This document shows positions 50,335 to 61,876 of a stretch of 64,000 nucleotides of DNA, one piece after another. Position 1 is the stretch's first letter, and the number at the start of each line of letters is the position of its first letter. This DNA is from Pseudomonas rhizophila. GTDB taxonomy: Bacteria; Pseudomonadota; Gammaproteobacteria; Pseudomonadales; Pseudomonadaceae. Location of the stretch: contig NZ_CP024081.1 in the NCBI RefSeq assembly GCF_003033885.1, positions 4,905,426-4,969,425 of the forward strand, in the 5' to 3' direction. Made by a program: the position numbers and the translations under genes. Under the pieces are notes generated by a model. The model was not told the origin of the DNA. It did no database searches and worked only from the letters and a program-made list of their open reading frames with translations.

Positions 50335-51417
50335 TTACTCGCCAATCGCGGCCAACTGGTCGGCCTGGTATTCGGCCAGCAACGGTTCGATCACTGCATC
50401 GACGCCGCCGGCGAGAATTTCGTCCAGCGAATACAACGTCAGGTTGACTCGATGGTCGGTGACCCGCCCCTGGGCAAAGTTGTAGGTACGAATCCGCTCC
50501 GAGCGATCTCCAGAGCCCACCAACAGCTTGCGTTCGCTGGCGATGGCGTTGGCCGCAGCACTGGTCTGTTGATCGTTGAGCTTGGCCGACAACCACGACA
50601 TGGCACGCGCACGGTTCTTGTGCTGGGAACGCTCCTCCTGGCACTCGACCACAATGCCCGAAGGCAGGTGAGTGATACGGATAGCCGAATCGGTCTTGTT
50701 GACGTGCTGACCGCCCGCACCCGAGGAGCGGTAGGTGTCGACCCGCAGGTCCGCCGGGTTGATCTCGATGGCTTCCTGCTCGTCCGGCTCGGGCAAAACC
50801 GCCACGGTACAGGCCGAAGTGTGGATACGCCCCTGGGATTCGGTGGCCGGGACACGCTGCACGCGGTGGGCGCCGGATTCGAATTTCAGCTTGCCGTAGA
50901 CGTTGTCACCTTCGACCCGGGCGATGACCTCTTTATAGCCACCGTGTTCGCCTTCGTTCTCCGAGAGGATCTCCACCCGCCAGCCGCGACGCTCGGCGTA
51001 ACGCGAATACATGCGGAACAGGTCCCCGGAGAATATCGCCGCTTCGTCGCCGCCGGTGCCGGCACGGATCTCGAGAAACACATTGCGACCGTCATTCGGA
51101 TCCTTGGGCAACAACATGCGTTGCAGGTTGCTTTCAAGCTCGAGCAACTGCTCCTTGGCTTCACGGACTTCCTCGACCGCCATTTCGCGCATGTCCGGAT
51201 CGCTGTCCTTGAGCAACGCCTGGGCGCCTTCAAGGTCGCCCTGCACTTTGAGCAACTGTTTATAGGTGGCGACGATCGGCTCGACTTCGGCGTATTCCTT
51301 GGAATACGTGCGGAACTTGTTCTGGTCGGAAATGACTTCACCATCGCCCAGCAGGGCGGTCAGTTCCTCGAAACGGTCCTGGAGAATGTCCAGCTTATTG
51401 AGCAGTGACGCTTTCAT
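50335..51417 (-). CDS. prfA: Peptide chain release factor 1
   Basis: 360 residues. Terminates translation at UAA/UAG. The GGQ motif is in [18 protein letters not shown] (about 225-243). The stop-codon-reading region (PAT-type) is [19 protein letters not shown] (about 186-206). The start overlaps the hemA stop by 4 bases (ATGA). Confidence 0.96.
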   Translation of the reverse strand: MKASLLNKLDILQDRFEELTALLGDGEVISDQNKFRTYSKEYAEVEPIVATYKQLLKVQGDLEGAQALLKDSDPDMREMAVEEVREAKEQLLELESNLQRMLLPKDPNDGRNVFLEIRAGTGGDEAAIFSGDLFRMYSRYAERRGWRVEILSENEGEHGGYKEVIARVEGDNVYGKLKFESGAHRVQRVPATESQGRIHTSACTVAVLPEPDEQEAIEINPADLRVDTYRSSGAGGQHVNKTDSAIRITHLPSGIVVECQEERSQHKNRARAMSWLSAKLNDQQTSAAANAIASERKLLVGSGDRSERIRTYNFAQGRVTDHRVNLTLYSLDEILAGGVDAVIEPLLAEYQADQLAAIGE

Positions 51418-52703
51418 TGCGATTTTTTATCCGAAAAACTATCCGGTGAACCCTCACCGAGGGCAAAGAGTTCCTGGGCCATGGCCAACGCATCGAGGCG
51501 GCCTTCGGCGGTCAGCTTCTTGAGCTGGACACTGGGCGCGTGAAGCAATTTATTGGTCAGGCCGCGAGCCAGTTGCACCAGCACCTCTTCGGCGCTGCCA
51601 CCGTTGGCCAGCAGGCGCTGGGCCTTTTGCAGCTCTTCGTCGCGCAGGCGTTCGCTCTGCTGACGATAAGCCTTGAGCACATCCACCGCCGCCAGCTCGC
51701 GCAGGCGGACCATGAAATCCTCCGCGCCGATGGTGATCATTTCTTCGGCCGCCTGGGCCGCCCCTTGCCGGCTCTTGAGGTTCTCGGCGACCACTTCGTG
51801 CAGGTCGTCGACGCTGTACAGATAAACGTCGTCGAGCTCGCCCACTTCCGGCTCGATGTCCCGGGGAACGGCAATGTCCACCATGAAAATCGGCTTGTGC
51901 TTGCGCAGTTTCAGGGCGCTTTCCACTGCGCCTTTGCCCAGGATCGGCAACTGGCTGGCGGTGGAGCTGATGACGATGTCACTGTGCACCAGCTCGGCCG
52001 GGATGTCCGAGAGCAGCACAGCATGGGCGCCGAACTGCTCGGCCAGGGTACTGGCGCGCTCCAGGGTACGGTTGGCAACCACGATACGCTTGACCCCCAG
52101 GTCGTGCAGATGGCGCGCGACCAGGGTGATGGTCTCCCCCGCGCCGATCAGTAGCGCCTGGCTGCGTTGCAGATCGCTGAAAATCTGTTTCGCCAGGCTG
52201 ACCGCGGCAAATGCCACGGACACCGGGTTTTCGCCGATGGCCGTGTCGGTGCGCACCTGTTTGGCGGCATTGAACGTAGCCTGGAACAAGCGCCCCAGCA
52301 GAGGCCCGACCGTGCCGGCCTCACGGGCCACGGCATAAGCCGACTTCATCTGGCCGAGAATCTGCGGTTCGCCCAGCACCAGCGAATCGAGCCCGGAGGC
52401 AACGCGCATCATGTGACGAACGGCCGCATCGTCTTCATGCACATAGGCACTGGCGCGCAGCTCTTCAAGACTCAGATCGTGATATTCGGCCAGCCAGCGC
52501 AGCACGGTATCGGCCGAAATGTGATCCTGCTCTATATAAAGCTCGCTGCGATTGCAGGTGGAGAGGATGGCAGCCTCGCGGCTCTCGGTGAGTCGGCAAA
52601 GCTGCTGCAGGGCCTCAACCAGTTGCTCAGGCGTAAAGGCCACGCGCTCGCGGACGTCTACGGAAGCAGTCTTGTGGTTAATACCAAGTGCAAGGAAGGC
52701 CAT
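51414..52703 (-). CDS. hemA: Glutamyl-tRNA reductase
   Basis: 429 residues. First committed step of tetrapyrrole synthesis (C5 pathway): reduces Glu-tRNA to glutamate-1-semialdehyde. [18 protein letters not shown] (about 5-22), catalytic Cys50 in [10 protein letters not shown], and the NADP-binding [16 protein letters not shown] (about 188) are present. It is the first gene of the minus-strand operon, divergent from the TPR lipoprotein gene, the classic hemA/lolB junction. Confidence 0.96.
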   Translation of the reverse strand: MAFLALGINHKTASVDVRERVAFTPEQLVEALQQLCRLTESREAAILSTCNRSELYIEQDHISADTVLRWLAEYHDLSLEELRASAYVHEDDAAVRHMMRVASGLDSLVLGEPQILGQMKSAYAVAREAGTVGPLLGRLFQATFNAAKQVRTDTAIGENPVSVAFAAVSLAKQIFSDLQRSQALLIGAGETITLVARHLHDLGVKRIVVANRTLERASTLAEQFGAHAVLLSDIPAELVHSDIVISSTASQLPILGKGAVESALKLRKHKPIFMVDIAVPRDIEPEVGELDDVYLYSVDDLHEVVAENLKSRQGAAQAAEEMITIGAEDFMVRLRELAAVDVLKAYRQQSERLRDEELQKAQRLLANGGSAEEVLVQLARGLTNKLLHAPSVQLKKLTAEGRLDALAMAQELFALGEGSPDSFSDKKSQ

Positions 52704-52874
52704 TCAAGGTCGCTGATAGTGACGTGAAGCCGGCAATTGTCCTACTTCGCCAGATTCAGAACAACCACTCGATATCTATCGCCCTGCCCCGTGCCGTAAA
52801 TCGACGGGCCGGTTATGTTTGACCGAAGGCTGTGTCATGATGATCCGACCGCAGGTTAGTCGTCCTTTTCCTAT

Positions 52875-54599
52875 ATGAATAGATCTTCCGCGTTGCTCCT
52901 CGCTTTTGCCTTGCTCGGCGGCTGTCAGTCCATGGCCCCCGTGTCGACAGACGGTACGCCGCCGGTCGAAGACAGCACCCAGGCCCCTGAAAAGCCCAAG
53001 GTCTATAGCTCATTCAGCGAAGAAACCATTTTCAGCCTGTTGAGCGCCGAACTGGCAGGCCAGCGCAATCGCTTCGACATTGCGCTGGACAACTACGTCA
53101 CCCAGGCCATCAACACACAGGACCCGGGCATCTCCGAGCGGGCGTTTCGCATTGCCGAATACCTGGGTGCCGACCAGCCCGCCCTGGATACCGCACTGAT
53201 CTGGGCCAAAAACGCCCCGCAAGACCTCGAAGCGCAACGCGCCGCCGCCGTGCAACTGGCCCGGGCCGGACGCTACGACGATTCCATGGTGTATATGGAG
53301 AAAGTCCTGCTGGGCAAGGGCGACACCCATTTCGACTTCCTTGCGCTATCAGCAGCCGATACCGACCAGGAAACCCGCGACGGCCTGACTAAAAGCTTCG
53401 ACCGACTGCTGCAGCGCCATCCCGATAACGGTCAACTGATTTTCGGCAAGGCCCTGCTGCTGCAACAGGATGGTGACATCCAGGGCGCCCTTTCCCTGCT
53501 GGAAGACAACCCGCCGCAAGCGGGCGAAGTGGCGCCGATTCTGCTGCGCGCTCGCTTGCTGCAAGGCGCGAACCGCGGCGACGAAGCCCTGCCGCTGCTG
53601 GAAAAAGCCATCAGGCAATACCCGGACGACAAGCGCCTGCGTCTCACCTACGCGCGCATGCTGGTGGAAAACGACCGCATGGACGACGCCAAGGTGGAGT
53701 TTTCCAGCCTGGTCCAGCAGTACCCTGAAGACGATGAATTGCGCTATTCCCTGGCGTTGGTCTGCCTGGAAGCCAAAGCGTGGGAAGAAGCCAAGGGTCA
53801 CCTGGAAGACCTGATTGCGCGGGGAACGCATGTCGACTCCGCCCACTTGAACCTGGGCCGCATCGCGGAAGAACGCAACGACCCCGAGAGTGCACTGCTC
53901 GAGTACGCCCAAGTCGGCCCAGGCAACGATTATCTGCCGGCCCAGTTGCGCCAGGCCGATATCCTGATGAGCAACGGCAAAACGGCCGAGGCCCAGAGTC
54001 GCCTCGCCGTGCAGCGGGACACCCAGCCGGACTACGGCATCCAGTTGTATCTGATCGAGGCTGAAACCCTGTCGGCCAATAATCAGGGCGACAAAGCCTG
54101 GACTGTGCTCGATCGGGCGTTGAAGCAGTACCCGGACGACCTGAACCTGTTGTATACCCGCGCCATGCTGGCGGAGAAACGCAATGACCTGGCGCAGATG
54201 GAGAAAGACCTGCGCCTGATCATCCAGCGCGACCCCGACAATGCCATGGCCCTCAATGCCCTGGGCTACACCTTGTCCGATCGCACCACCCGATACGCCG
54301 AAGCCAAGGTGCTGATCGAACAGGCCCACCAGCTCAACCCGGAAGACCCGGCGGTGCTCGACAGTCTTGGCTGGGTGCATTTCCGCCTGGGCAACCTCGA
54401 CGAGGCCGAACGCCTGCTGCGCCAGGCCCTGGAGCGCTTTCCCGACCAAGAAGTCGCCGCGCACCTGGGCGAAGTCCTGTGGGCCAACGGCAAACAGCGC
54501 GAAGCCCGGCAGATCTGGAGCAAGTTCCTCAAGGAACAGCCCGACAGCCCCATCCTGCGCAGCACCATCAAACGCCTGACCGGATCAGAGACCCTTTAA
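52875..54599 (+). CDS. Tetratricopeptide-repeat lipoprotein
   Basis: 574 residues. The lipobox LLGGC gives Cys16 as the acylated residue. From about residue 60 to the end it is built of TPR-like helix pairs, clearest in the C-terminal half ([40 protein letters not shown]). It is anchored in the outer membrane or periplasm; its role is not established. It lies between hemA and lolB, the conserved PA4667 position, and is 4 bases before lolB, suggesting a link to lipoprotein or envelope assembly. Confidence 0.88.
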   Translation: MNRSSALLLAFALLGGCQSMAPVSTDGTPPVEDSTQAPEKPKVYSSFSEETIFSLLSAELAGQRNRFDIALDNYVTQAINTQDPGISERAFRIAEYLGADQPALDTALIWAKNAPQDLEAQRAAAVQLARAGRYDDSMVYMEKVLLGKGDTHFDFLALSAADTDQETRDGLTKSFDRLLQRHPDNGQLIFGKALLLQQDGDIQGALSLLEDNPPQAGEVAPILLRARLLQGANRGDEALPLLEKAIRQYPDDKRLRLTYARMLVENDRMDDAKVEFSSLVQQYPEDDELRYSLALVCLEAKAWEEAKGHLEDLIARGTHVDSAHLNLGRIAEERNDPESALLEYAQVGPGNDYLPAQLRQADILMSNGKTAEAQSRLAVQRDTQPDYGIQLYLIEAETLSANNQGDKAWTVLDRALKQYPDDLNLLYTRAMLAEKRNDLAQMEKDLRLIIQRDPDNAMALNALGYTLSDRTTRYAEAKVLIEQAHQLNPEDPAVLDSLGWVHFRLGNLDEAERLLRQALERFPDQEVAAHLGEVLWANGKQREARQIWSKFLKEQPDSPILRSTIKRLTGSETL

Positions 54600-54603
54600 A
54601 ATT

Positions 54604-55221
54604 ATGCTTTTGCGCCACTTCATCGTTTTCAGCTTTATCGCCCTGCTCGCCGGTTGCGCCGGCTTCGGCGCCCGAGAATCCGTCCAGGGCCACGGCAACA
54701 CGGCCCAATGGCGAGAGCACAAGGAACAACTGAGCGGTCTCGACGGCTGGCAGATCGATGGCAAGATCGGCATACGCGCACCGAAAGACTCGGGCAGCGG
54801 CACACTGTTCTGGCTGCAACGCCAGGACTACTACGACATTCGCCTGTCCGGCCCGCTGGGTCGTGGCGCGGCGCGCCTGACCGGCCGACCAGGCCAGGTT
54901 TCGCTGGAAGTGGCCAATCAGGGTCGCTACGAATCACCCTCGCCGGAAGCCTTGCTGGAAGAACAACTGGGCTGGAAGCTGCCCGTATCCCACCTGACCT
55001 GGTGGGTTCGCGGCCTGCCGGCACCGGACAGCAAAAGCCGCCTGACCCTCGATGCCGACAGTCGCCTGTCCAACCTGGAGCAGGACGACTGGCAGATCGA
55101 ATACTTAAGCTACGCCGAGCAAAACGGGTACTGGTTGCCCGAGCGCATCAAACTGCACGGCAGCAACCTGGACGTCACGCTGGTGATCAAGCAATGGCAG
55201 CCGCGCAAGCTGGGGCAATGA
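54604..55221 (+). CDS. lolB: Outer-membrane lipoprotein insertase LolB
   Basis: 205 residues. Receives lipoproteins from LolA and inserts them in the outer membrane; itself a lipoprotein (lipobox ALLAGC, Cys18). Conserved [40 protein letters not shown] and [11 protein letters not shown] fit. It is preceded by the TPR gene with 4 bases between and followed by ispE after 1 base. Confidence 0.93.
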   Translation: MLLRHFIVFSFIALLAGCAGFGARESVQGHGNTAQWREHKEQLSGLDGWQIDGKIGIRAPKDSGSGTLFWLQRQDYYDIRLSGPLGRGAARLTGRPGQVSLEVANQGRYESPSPEALLEEQLGWKLPVSHLTWWVRGLPAPDSKSRLTLDADSRLSNLEQDDWQIEYLSYAEQNGYWLPERIKLHGSNLDVTLVIKQWQPRKLGQ

Positions 55222-55222
55222 C

Positions 55223-56074
55223 ATGACCGCTGCACGCCTGACCCTGCCCTCCCCGGCCAAGCTCAACCTGATGTTGCACATCCTGGGCCGTCGCCCGGAC
55301 GGCTATCACGAGTTGCAGACGATTTTTCAGTTTCTCGACTACGGCGATGAAATCACCTTTGCCGTGCGCGACGACGGCGTGATTCACCTGCACACCGAAT
55401 TCGAAGGCGTTCCTCACGACAGCAACCTGATCGTCAAAGCCGCGAAAAAACTTCAGGAGCAATCCGGGTGTTCGCTGGGCATTGATATCTGGATCGAAAA
55501 AATCCTGCCCATGGGCGGCGGCATCGGCGGCGGCAGCTCAAACGCGGCAACGACTTTGCTGGGGCTCAACTACCTGTGGCAGCTGGGTTGGGACGCTGAT
55601 CGCCTGGCTGCATTGGGCCTTACGCTGGGCGCCGATGTGCCGGTTTTCGTACGGGGCCACGCGGCTTTTGCCGAGGGCGTCGGGGAAAAACTCACACCGG
55701 TAGAGCCCGAGGAACCCTGGTACTTGGTGCTGGTGCCGCAAGTATCTGTAAGTACAGCAGAAATTTTTTCAGATCCACTGTTGACACGTAACTCTCCTCC
55801 CATTAAAGTGCGCCCCGTTCCCAAGGGAAACAGTCGAAATGACTGCTTACCGGTGGTAGCAAGGCGTTATCCAGATGTTCGTAACGCTTTGAATTTGTTA
55901 GGTAAATTTACCGAAGCAAAACTCACCGGAACTGGAAGTTGTGTGTTTGGGGGCTTCCCAAGCAAAGCTGAAGCTGATAAAGTCTCGGCCCTTCTGACAG
56001 AGACCCTTACAGGGTTTGTAGCAAAAGGAAGCAACGTTTCGATGTTGCATCGCAAGCTGCAAAGTCTGCTCTAA
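55223..56074 (+). CDS. ispE: 4-diphosphocytidyl-2-C-methyl-D-erythritol kinase
   Basis: 283 residues. MEP-pathway kinase for isoprenoid precursors. [24 protein letters not shown] (about 6-29) and the GHMP glycine loop [18 protein letters not shown] (about 95-112) are intact; the C-terminal [11 protein letters not shown] is present. The last 330 bases (from about 55740) use many A/T-ending codons unlike the rest of the gene and its neighbours, next to tRNA-Gln; length and reading frame are normal. Confidence 0.95.
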   Translation: MTAARLTLPSPAKLNLMLHILGRRPDGYHELQTIFQFLDYGDEITFAVRDDGVIHLHTEFEGVPHDSNLIVKAAKKLQEQSGCSLGIDIWIEKILPMGGGIGGGSSNAATTLLGLNYLWQLGWDADRLAALGLTLGADVPVFVRGHAAFAEGVGEKLTPVEPEEPWYLVLVPQVSVSTAEIFSDPLLTRNSPPIKVRPVPKGNSRNDCLPVVARRYPDVRNALNLLGKFTEAKLTGTGSCVFGGFPSKAEADKVSALLTETLTGFVAKGSNVSMLHRKLQSLL

Positions 56075-56110
56075 CGGAATCGAGTGCTGGGCACTCGAAG
56101 CAACAGATAC

Positions 56111-56185
56111 AGGGGCGTCGCCAAGCGGTAAGGCAGCAGGTTTTGATCCTGCCATGCGTTGGTTCGAATCCAGCCGCCCCTGCCA
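56111..56185 (+). tRNA. tRNA-Gln(TTG)
   Basis: Acceptor aggggcg (56111-56117) pairs with cgcccct; the anticodon loop ttTTGat has TTG at 56143-56145 in a gcagg/cctgc stem; T-loop gttcgaatc is present; CCA is encoded (56183-56185). 75 bases. It lies between ispE and prs, as in other pseudomonads. Confidence 0.97.
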
Positions 56186-56232
56186 TTTTCCTATACTCAT
56201 CCAGGTATACCCTCAGCCTTCAGGTACTGCGC

Positions 56233-57174
56233 GTGTCCAAGATGATGGTCTTTACGGGGAACGCTAACCCCGATCTGGCTCGGCGTGTTGTACGTCAGCT
56301 GCATATCCCTCTCGGTGACATTTCTGTCGGTAAGTTCTCCGACGGCGAAATCACTGCCGAGATCAATGAAAACGTTCGCGGTAAAGACGTCTTCATTATT
56401 CAGCCGACTTGCGCTCCGACCAACGATAACCTGATGGAACTCGTCGTGATGGCTGATGCCTTCCGCCGCTCCTCGGCTACTCGTATTACTGCTGTTATTC
56501 CTTACTTTGGTTATGCCCGTCAGGATCGCCGTCCGCGTTCCGCACGTGTGGCAATCAGCGCGAAAGTCGTGGCTGACATGCTTACCGTAGTCGGCATCGA
56601 TCGTGTGCTCACGGTCGATCTGCATGCTGACCAGATTCAAGGCTTCTTCGATATTCCCGTGGATAACATCTACGGCTCCCCGGTCCTGGTGGATGACATT
56701 GAAGATCAGCGCTTCGAAAACCTGATGATCGTGTCCCCGGACATTGGCGGCGTCGTGCGTGCACGGGCCGTTGCCAAATCCCTGGGCGTTGATCTGGGTA
56801 TCATCGACAAACGCCGTGAGAAAGCCAATCACTCCGAAGTGATGCATATCATCGGCGACGTCGAAGGGCGTACCTGTATTCTGGTCGACGACATGGTCGA
56901 TACCGCCGGCACCCTGTGCCACGCGGCCAAGGCCCTGAAAGAGCATGGCGCTGCCAAGGTCTTTGCCTACTGCACACACCCTGTGCTGTCGGGCCGAGCG
57001 ATCGAAAACATTGAAAATTCCGTGCTGGACGAGCTGGTGGTCACTAACACCATCCCGCTGTCCGCTGCAGCACAAGCCTGTGCGCGTATCCGCCAACTGG
57101 ATATCGCACCGGTTGTTGCCGAGGCGGTTCGCCGCATCAGCAATGAAGAATCGATCAGTGCGATGTTCCGTTAA
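56233..57174 (+). CDS. prs: Ribose-phosphate pyrophosphokinase
   Basis: 313 residues with GTG start at 56233 ([15 protein letters not shown]; the normal N-terminus for Pseudomonas). Makes PRPP for purines, pyrimidines, His and Trp, and for the salvage enzymes Hpt and Upp seen upstream. Active-site loop [24 protein letters not shown] (about 96-119), [18 protein letters not shown], and PRPP loop [18 protein letters not shown] are present. A strong terminator follows. Confidence 0.96.
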   Translation: MSKMMVFTGNANPDLARRVVRQLHIPLGDISVGKFSDGEITAEINENVRGKDVFIIQPTCAPTNDNLMELVVMADAFRRSSATRITAVIPYFGYARQDRRPRSARVAISAKVVADMLTVVGIDRVLTVDLHADQIQGFFDIPVDNIYGSPVLVDDIEDQRFENLMIVSPDIGGVVRARAVAKSLGVDLGIIDKRREKANHSEVMHIIGDVEGRTCILVDDMVDTAGTLCHAAKALKEHGAAKVFAYCTHPVLSGRAIENIENSVLDELVVTNTIPLSAAAQACARIRQLDIAPVVAEAVRRISNEESISAMFR

Positions 57175-57212
57175 GGGCCCTGCCCTTTCCATTACATCTC
57201 GTTGACGAAAAG

Positions 57213-57252
57213 CGCCCCGCCCCGACATTACCTGCCGGGGCGGGGCTTTTTT
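57213..57252 (+). terminator. Intrinsic terminator of prs
   Basis: gccccgccccg (57214-57224) / cggggcggggc (57236-57246) followed by T6. Confidence 0.94.
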
Positions 57253-57317
57253 GCCCATATCGCCTTTAGCGCTGGTCGCAAGCGCTGGGGTGAATGTGGT
57301 TACTTTGGAGATACAAC

Positions 57318-57920
57318 ATGAACGAATTTACCCTGAATGCTGAAGTGCGTTCCGACCTGGGGAAAGGTGCGAGCCGCCGCCTGCGTCGTCTCGCAAGCCT
57401 GGTTCCAGCTGTAGTCTACGGTGGCGACAAAGCCCCTGAGTCCATCAGCATGCTGGCCAAAGAAGTTGCCAAACTGCTCGAAAACGAAGCGGCCTACAGC
57501 CACATCATCGAGCTGAACGTTGGCGGCACCAAGCAAAACGTCGTGATCAAAGCCCTGCAGCGTCACCCGGCCAAAGGCCACGTGATGCACGCTGACTTCG
57601 TACGCGTTGTTGCCGGTCAGAAGCTGACTGCTGTTGTTCCAGTGCACTTCATCAACGAAGCTGCTCCGGTCAAGAAAGGCGGCGAAATCTCGCACGTAAC
57701 TTCCGAGCTGGAAGTTTCCTGCCTGCCGAAAGACCTGCCTGAATTCATCGAAGTCGACCTGGCTGACGCCGAAATCGGCACGATCATTCACCTGTCCGAC
57801 CTCAAGGCCCCTAAAGGCGTTGAGTTTGTTGCCCTGGCGCACGGCGATGACAAGGCTGTTGCCAACGTCCACGCTCCACGTGTTGCTCCAGAAGCGACTG
57901 AAGAAGAAGCTGCAGAGTAA
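57318..57920 (+). CDS. rplY: 50S ribosomal protein L25/general stress protein Ctc
   Basis: 200 residues from [24 protein letters not shown] at 57318 (ttggag upstream). The N-terminal 90 residues are the L25 5S-rRNA-binding domain; the C-terminal TL5/Ctc domain ([26 protein letters not shown]) makes this the long form. An acidic tail (EATEEEAAE) ends the protein. Codon bias is that of a highly expressed gene. Confidence 0.95.
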   Translation: MNEFTLNAEVRSDLGKGASRRLRRLASLVPAVVYGGDKAPESISMLAKEVAKLLENEAAYSHIIELNVGGTKQNVVIKALQRHPAKGHVMHADFVRVVAGQKLTAVVPVHFINEAAPVKKGGEISHVTSELEVSCLPKDLPEFIEVDLADAEIGTIIHLSDLKAPKGVEFVALAHGDDKAVANVHAPRVAPEATEEEAAE

Positions 57921-58087
57921 TTTCACTCTGTCGCCGGAGTGACCGGAAACATCGCGGACTGGAACGTAGCGAGACAGCGGGCGAGAACGCGAAGTTTACT
58001 TAACGGTAGATCCGCCATTTTCGTCTCACTGTCGCAACACCGTTTGAGCGCGACGTTGTTATCCACACTCCAGGAAGGGCCCCTATC

Positions 58088-58672
58088 GTGACTGCCATTA
58101 AACTGATCGTTGGCCTGGGAAATCCAGGCGCTGAATACGAACAGACCCGGCATAACGCAGGGGCCCTTTTTGTTGAGCGCATCGCGCACGCACAAGGCGT
58201 CAGCCTGGCGGCCGATCGCAAATATTTCGGCCTGACCGGGCGTTTTTCACACCAGGGTCAGGATGTTCGTCTGTTGATTCCCACCACCTACATGAACCGC
58301 AGCGGCCAGGCCGTGGCGGCATTGGCCGGTTTCTTTCGCATCAAACCTGAAGAAATCCTGGTGGCCCACGACGAACTCGACCTGCCTCCGGGCGTCGCCA
58401 AGCTCAAGCAGGGCGGCGGCCATGGCGGTCACAACGGGTTGCGCGACATCATCGCGCAACTGGGTAATCAGAATACCTTTCACCGCCTGCGGCTCGGCAT
58501 CGGCCACCCGGGCGTTGCCAGCATGGTTTCAAATTTTGTCCTGGGTCGTGCGCCTCGCGCCGAACAGGAAAAACTCGATGCCAGCATCGACTTTGCCCTC
58601 GGCGTGCTGCCGGATATCCTCGCCGGTGAATGGAACCGCGCGATGAAAAACCTGCACAGCCAGAAGGCCTGA
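58088..58672 (+). CDS. pth: Peptidyl-tRNA hydrolase
   Basis: 194 residues. Recycles tRNA from dropped peptidyl-tRNAs. [24 protein letters not shown] (about 6-29, with the catalytic His), [10 protein letters not shown] and [11 protein letters not shown] are hallmark blocks. It precedes ychF after 22 bases, as in many gamma-proteobacteria. Confidence 0.95.
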   Translation: MTAIKLIVGLGNPGAEYEQTRHNAGALFVERIAHAQGVSLAADRKYFGLTGRFSHQGQDVRLLIPTTYMNRSGQAVAALAGFFRIKPEEILVAHDELDLPPGVAKLKQGGGHGGHNGLRDIIAQLGNQNTFHRLRLGIGHPGVASMVSNFVLGRAPRAEQEKLDASIDFALGVLPDILAGEWNRAMKNLHSQKA

Positions 58673-58694
58673 CTCTACTCCGAGGGGAAACACC

Positions 58695-59795
58695 ATGGGA
58701 TTCAATTGCGGCATCGTCGGCCTGCCTAACGTCGGCAAGTCCACCCTGTTCAACGCCCTGACCAAGTCCGGTATCGCGGCCGAAAACTTCCCCTTCTGCA
58801 CCATCGAGCCTAACAGCGGCATCGTGCCGATGCCCGACCCACGCCTGGAAGCGCTGGCGGCCATCGTCAATCCCAAGCGCATCCTGCCGACCACCATGGA
58901 ATTCGTCGACATCGCCGGTCTCGTCGCCGGTGCCTCAAAAGGTGAAGGCCTGGGTAACAAGTTCCTGGCCAACATCCGTGAAACCGATGCAATCGCCCAC
59001 GTGGTGCGCTGCTTTGAAGATGAGAACGTCATTCACGTCTCCAACAGCGTCGACCCCAAGCGTGACATCGAGATCATCGACCTTGAGCTGATCTTCGCCG
59101 ACCTCGACAGCTGCGAGAAGCAACTGCAGAAAGTCGCTCGCAACGCCAAGGGTGGCGACAAGGACGCAGTGGTCCAGAAGGGCCTGCTGGAGCAGTTGAT
59201 CGCCCACTTCACCGAAGGCAAGCCCGCGCGCAGCCTGATGAAGAACATGAGCACCGATGAGAAGCTGGTGATCAAGGGCTTCCACCTGCTGACAACCAAG
59301 CCGGTCATGTACATCGCCAACGTCGCTGAAGACGGTTTCGAGAACAACCCGCACCTGGACGTGGTCCGGGCCATCGCCGAAGAAGAAGGCGCCATGGTCG
59401 TTCCGGTCTGCAACAAGATCGAAGCGGAAATCGCCGAGCTGGACGATGGTGAGGAGAAAGACATGTTCCTCGAGGCCCTGGGCCTGGAAGAGCCCGGCCT
59501 GAACCGCGTGATCCGCGCCGGTTACGAAATGCTCCACCTGCAGACTTACTTCACTGCCGGTGTCGAAGAGGTCCGCGCCTGGACCGTACGCGTCGGCGCC
59601 ACTGCCCCGCAAGCCGCTGGCGTGATCCACACCGACTTCGAAAAAGGCTTCATCCGCGCCGAAGTCATCGCCTACGCAGACTTCATCCAGTACAAAGGTG
59701 AAGCCGGCGCCAAGGAAGCTGGTAAATGGCGCCTGGAAGGCAAGGAATACATCGTCAAGGATGGCGACGTGATGCACTTCCGCTTCAACGTTTAA
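58695..59795 (+). CDS. ychF: Redox-regulated ATPase YchF
   Basis: 366 residues. OBG-related P-loop protein that prefers ATP and binds ribosomes. [23 protein letters not shown] (about 5-27) is the Walker [33 protein letters not shown] is the G3/switch region; the C-terminal TGS domain ends [13 protein letters not shown]. An intrinsic terminator follows. Confidence 0.95.
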   Translation: MGFNCGIVGLPNVGKSTLFNALTKSGIAAENFPFCTIEPNSGIVPMPDPRLEALAAIVNPKRILPTTMEFVDIAGLVAGASKGEGLGNKFLANIRETDAIAHVVRCFEDENVIHVSNSVDPKRDIEIIDLELIFADLDSCEKQLQKVARNAKGGDKDAVVQKGLLEQLIAHFTEGKPARSLMKNMSTDEKLVIKGFHLLTTKPVMYIANVAEDGFENNPHLDVVRAIAEEEGAMVVPVCNKIEAEIAELDDGEEKDMFLEALGLEEPGLNRVIRAGYEMLHLQTYFTAGVEEVRAWTVRVGATAPQAAGVIHTDFEKGFIRAEVIAYADFIQYKGEAGAKEAGKWRLEGKEYIVKDGDVMHFRFNV

Positions 59796-59830
59796 GAGAG
59801 CCCGTGGAATCACACGGACTTCCCTGGACG

Positions 59831-59870
59831 AAAAAATCCCCGTAATCATGACTGATACGGGGATTTTTTT
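59831..59870. terminator. Intrinsic terminator of ychF (bidirectional)
   Basis: aaaaaatccccgta (59831-59844) / tacggggattttttt (59856-59870). Confidence 0.93.
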
Positions 59871-59954
59871 CGTCTCGGGATTTCCACCGGTGACAGAGAC
59901 TCGCCATACGCTTCAAACAAACGAGGCCGCGGATGCGGCCCCAATTATTCCACG

Positions 59955-61502
59955 TTAGCTTTTACGCAACAGCACCCTCGTCACCCGACGCTCTTCAACC
60001 TCGACAACGGTCATGCTCCACTCCTGCCACTCGAGTTTGTCTCCGATGATCGGCAAGCGGTCCAGCAAGCTCATGACCAACCCGGCGAGCGTCTGATAGT
60101 CATCCGTCGCTTTTGCCTGGAAGCCGATGTGTTCGCGAACCTGGCTGAGATTCAGCGCACCGCTGACCAGAAATCCGTCATCCTGGGCCACGATGTTCGG
60201 ACCTTCTATTTCACTGGCATCGGGCAGTTCACCCGCGATGGATTCGAGAATATCGGTCATGGTGAGAAGACCAATGAAATCACCGAACTCGTTCACCACG
60301 AAGGCGATGTGGGTCGACTCTTTGCGCATCTGTTCCAGCGCGTTGAGAATCGTGAAGTTGTCCAGCAGGTTGATGGCCTTGCGAGCCATGGCTTCCAGAT
60401 TCGGCTCGTTGCCCGCCAACAGTTCCTTGAGCAACTCCTTCTTGTGGATGAACCCCAGAGGCTCATCCACACGGCCTTCGCGGATCAACGGCAACCTGGA
60501 ATACGACGAGTGCATCAGCCTGGTGCGGATCTCGTCTGGGGAATCGGCCAGGTCGAGGTGGTCGATTTCCGCACGATGAGTCATGACACTGCGTATAGGG
60601 CGCTCCGCCAACTGCAGCACACCACTGATCATGACCCGCTCACGTCGGTGGAAGACCTGTTCGGCTTCGTCGCCTGACAGCATGTCAGCGATCTCTTCAC
60701 CGACTTCATCAGCACCCAACTTGTGCCCACCCAGTAAACGCATGACCGCATGGGCAGTGCGTTCGCGCATAGGACGATGCCCCTGCATGCTCTTCTTGCG
60801 ACGAGAGCGAGCCAACTGGTTGAACAGTTCGATCAGGATCGAAAAACCGATCGCGGCATAGAGGTAGCCTTTCGGAATGTGGAAGCCCAGGCCCTCAGCC
60901 GTGAGGCTGAAGCCGATCATCATCAGAAAGCCCAGGCAGAGCATGATGACGGTTGGGTGGCTGTTGACGAACTGGGTCAGGGGCTTACTTGCGATGATCA
61001 TCAGGCCGATGGAGAAAATCACCGCGATCATCATGACCGACAGGTGTTCCACCATGCCCACGGCCGTGATCACGGCGTCCAGGGAGAAGACCGCGTCCAG
61101 CACCACAATCTGCGCAACGATAGGCCAGAACATCGCATAGGCGGCGTTACCTGTACGCTCGGTGACATGCCCCTCAAGTCGTTCATGCAACTCCATGGTG
61201 GCCTTGAACAACAGGAATACACCACCGAACAGCATGATCAGGTCCCGGCCCGAGAACGTCTTGTCGAAGACCTCGAACAACGGCTCGGTCAGGGTCACCA
61301 TCCAGGAGATGCTGGCCAGCAGGCCAAGGCGCATCAACAATGCCAGCGACAGGCCAATGATACGGGCACGATCGCGCTGCTCCGGCGGCAGCTTGTCAGC
61401 CAGGATGGCAATAAACACAAGGTTATCAATGCCGAGCACCAGCTCCAGCACGATCAGGGTCAGCAGGCCAAGCCATGCCGTCGGATCAGCAATCCATTCC
61501 AT
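59955..61502 (-). CDS. TerC-family membrane protein with CBS and CorC domains
   Basis: 515 residues. N-terminal TerC domain (about 1-220) with the acidic helix motifs [17 protein letters not shown] and [16 protein letters not shown], metal-binding in the family; then a CBS pair (about 290-425, [13 protein letters not shown]... and [25 protein letters not shown]) and a C-terminal transporter-associated CorC/HlyC domain (about 435-515). The layout matches E. coli YegH/YoaE. TerC relatives export Mn2+; that function here is an inference. No riboswitch was seen upstream. Confidence 0.9.
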   Translation of the reverse strand: MEWIADPTAWLGLLTLIVLELVLGIDNLVFIAILADKLPPEQRDRARIIGLSLALLMRLGLLASISWMVTLTEPLFEVFDKTFSGRDLIMLFGGVFLLFKATMELHERLEGHVTERTGNAAYAMFWPIVAQIVVLDAVFSLDAVITAVGMVEHLSVMMIAVIFSIGLMIIASKPLTQFVNSHPTVIMLCLGFLMMIGFSLTAEGLGFHIPKGYLYAAIGFSILIELFNQLARSRRKKSMQGHRPMRERTAHAVMRLLGGHKLGADEVGEEIADMLSGDEAEQVFHRRERVMISGVLQLAERPIRSVMTHRAEIDHLDLADSPDEIRTRLMHSSYSRLPLIREGRVDEPLGFIHKKELLKELLAGNEPNLEAMARKAINLLDNFTILNALEQMRKESTHIAFVVNEFGDFIGLLTMTDILESIAGELPDASEIEGPNIVAQDDGFLVSGALNLSQVREHIGFQAKATDDYQTLAGLVMSLLDRLPIIGDKLEWQEWSMTVVEVEERRVTRVLLRKS

Positions 61503-61876
61503 AAGGGTTATTCAACCTCTCGTAGAGTCGGGGCGAAAGGTGCCAGGGAAAGAAGCTTTATCGAGCGGATAGAGCAAGGCATGACTTGGGAGGCGACACC
61601 GTTGGTCTCACTGGGAGAAATCGATGAGAAGCCTACGGATGGGATTTGGATGTCCAGCGATTCAGAAAAACCGGATATACGTTCGGTAACGCAGAGCGGA
61701 CTTGTAGAGGGCGCGGATTGAAAAAAACGACTGGGAGGCTCCAGAAGGGTGTTCATATAGACCTGAAAATAATTGGGGAAGTGATCCTATAATGTTTCCG
61801 AACGCGTCATACGCATCGAATTATTACAGAATCTGACATCCCCGCACGCGGCGGCAGATGGGACGACCGCGCAGCT
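61503..61876. other. Intergenic region without a recognised feature
   Basis: 374 bp between TerC (start 61502) and the kinase (stop 61877), both minus strand. The composition is more AT-rich near 61740-61840 and TATAAT occurs at 61788-61793 on the plus strand without a good -35. Open frames on either strand lack ribosome sites. No yybP-ykoY core (GGGGAGTAG) is present. Confidence 0.5.

Noticed and set aside
55740..56074. ispE as a broken or fused gene
   Set aside because: The frame is continuous and conserved motifs run to the normal C-terminus; only base composition changes.
61508..61756. 82-residue minus-strand frame upstream of TerC
   Set aside because: No ribosome site, no recognisable features, overlaps the expected TerC promoter.
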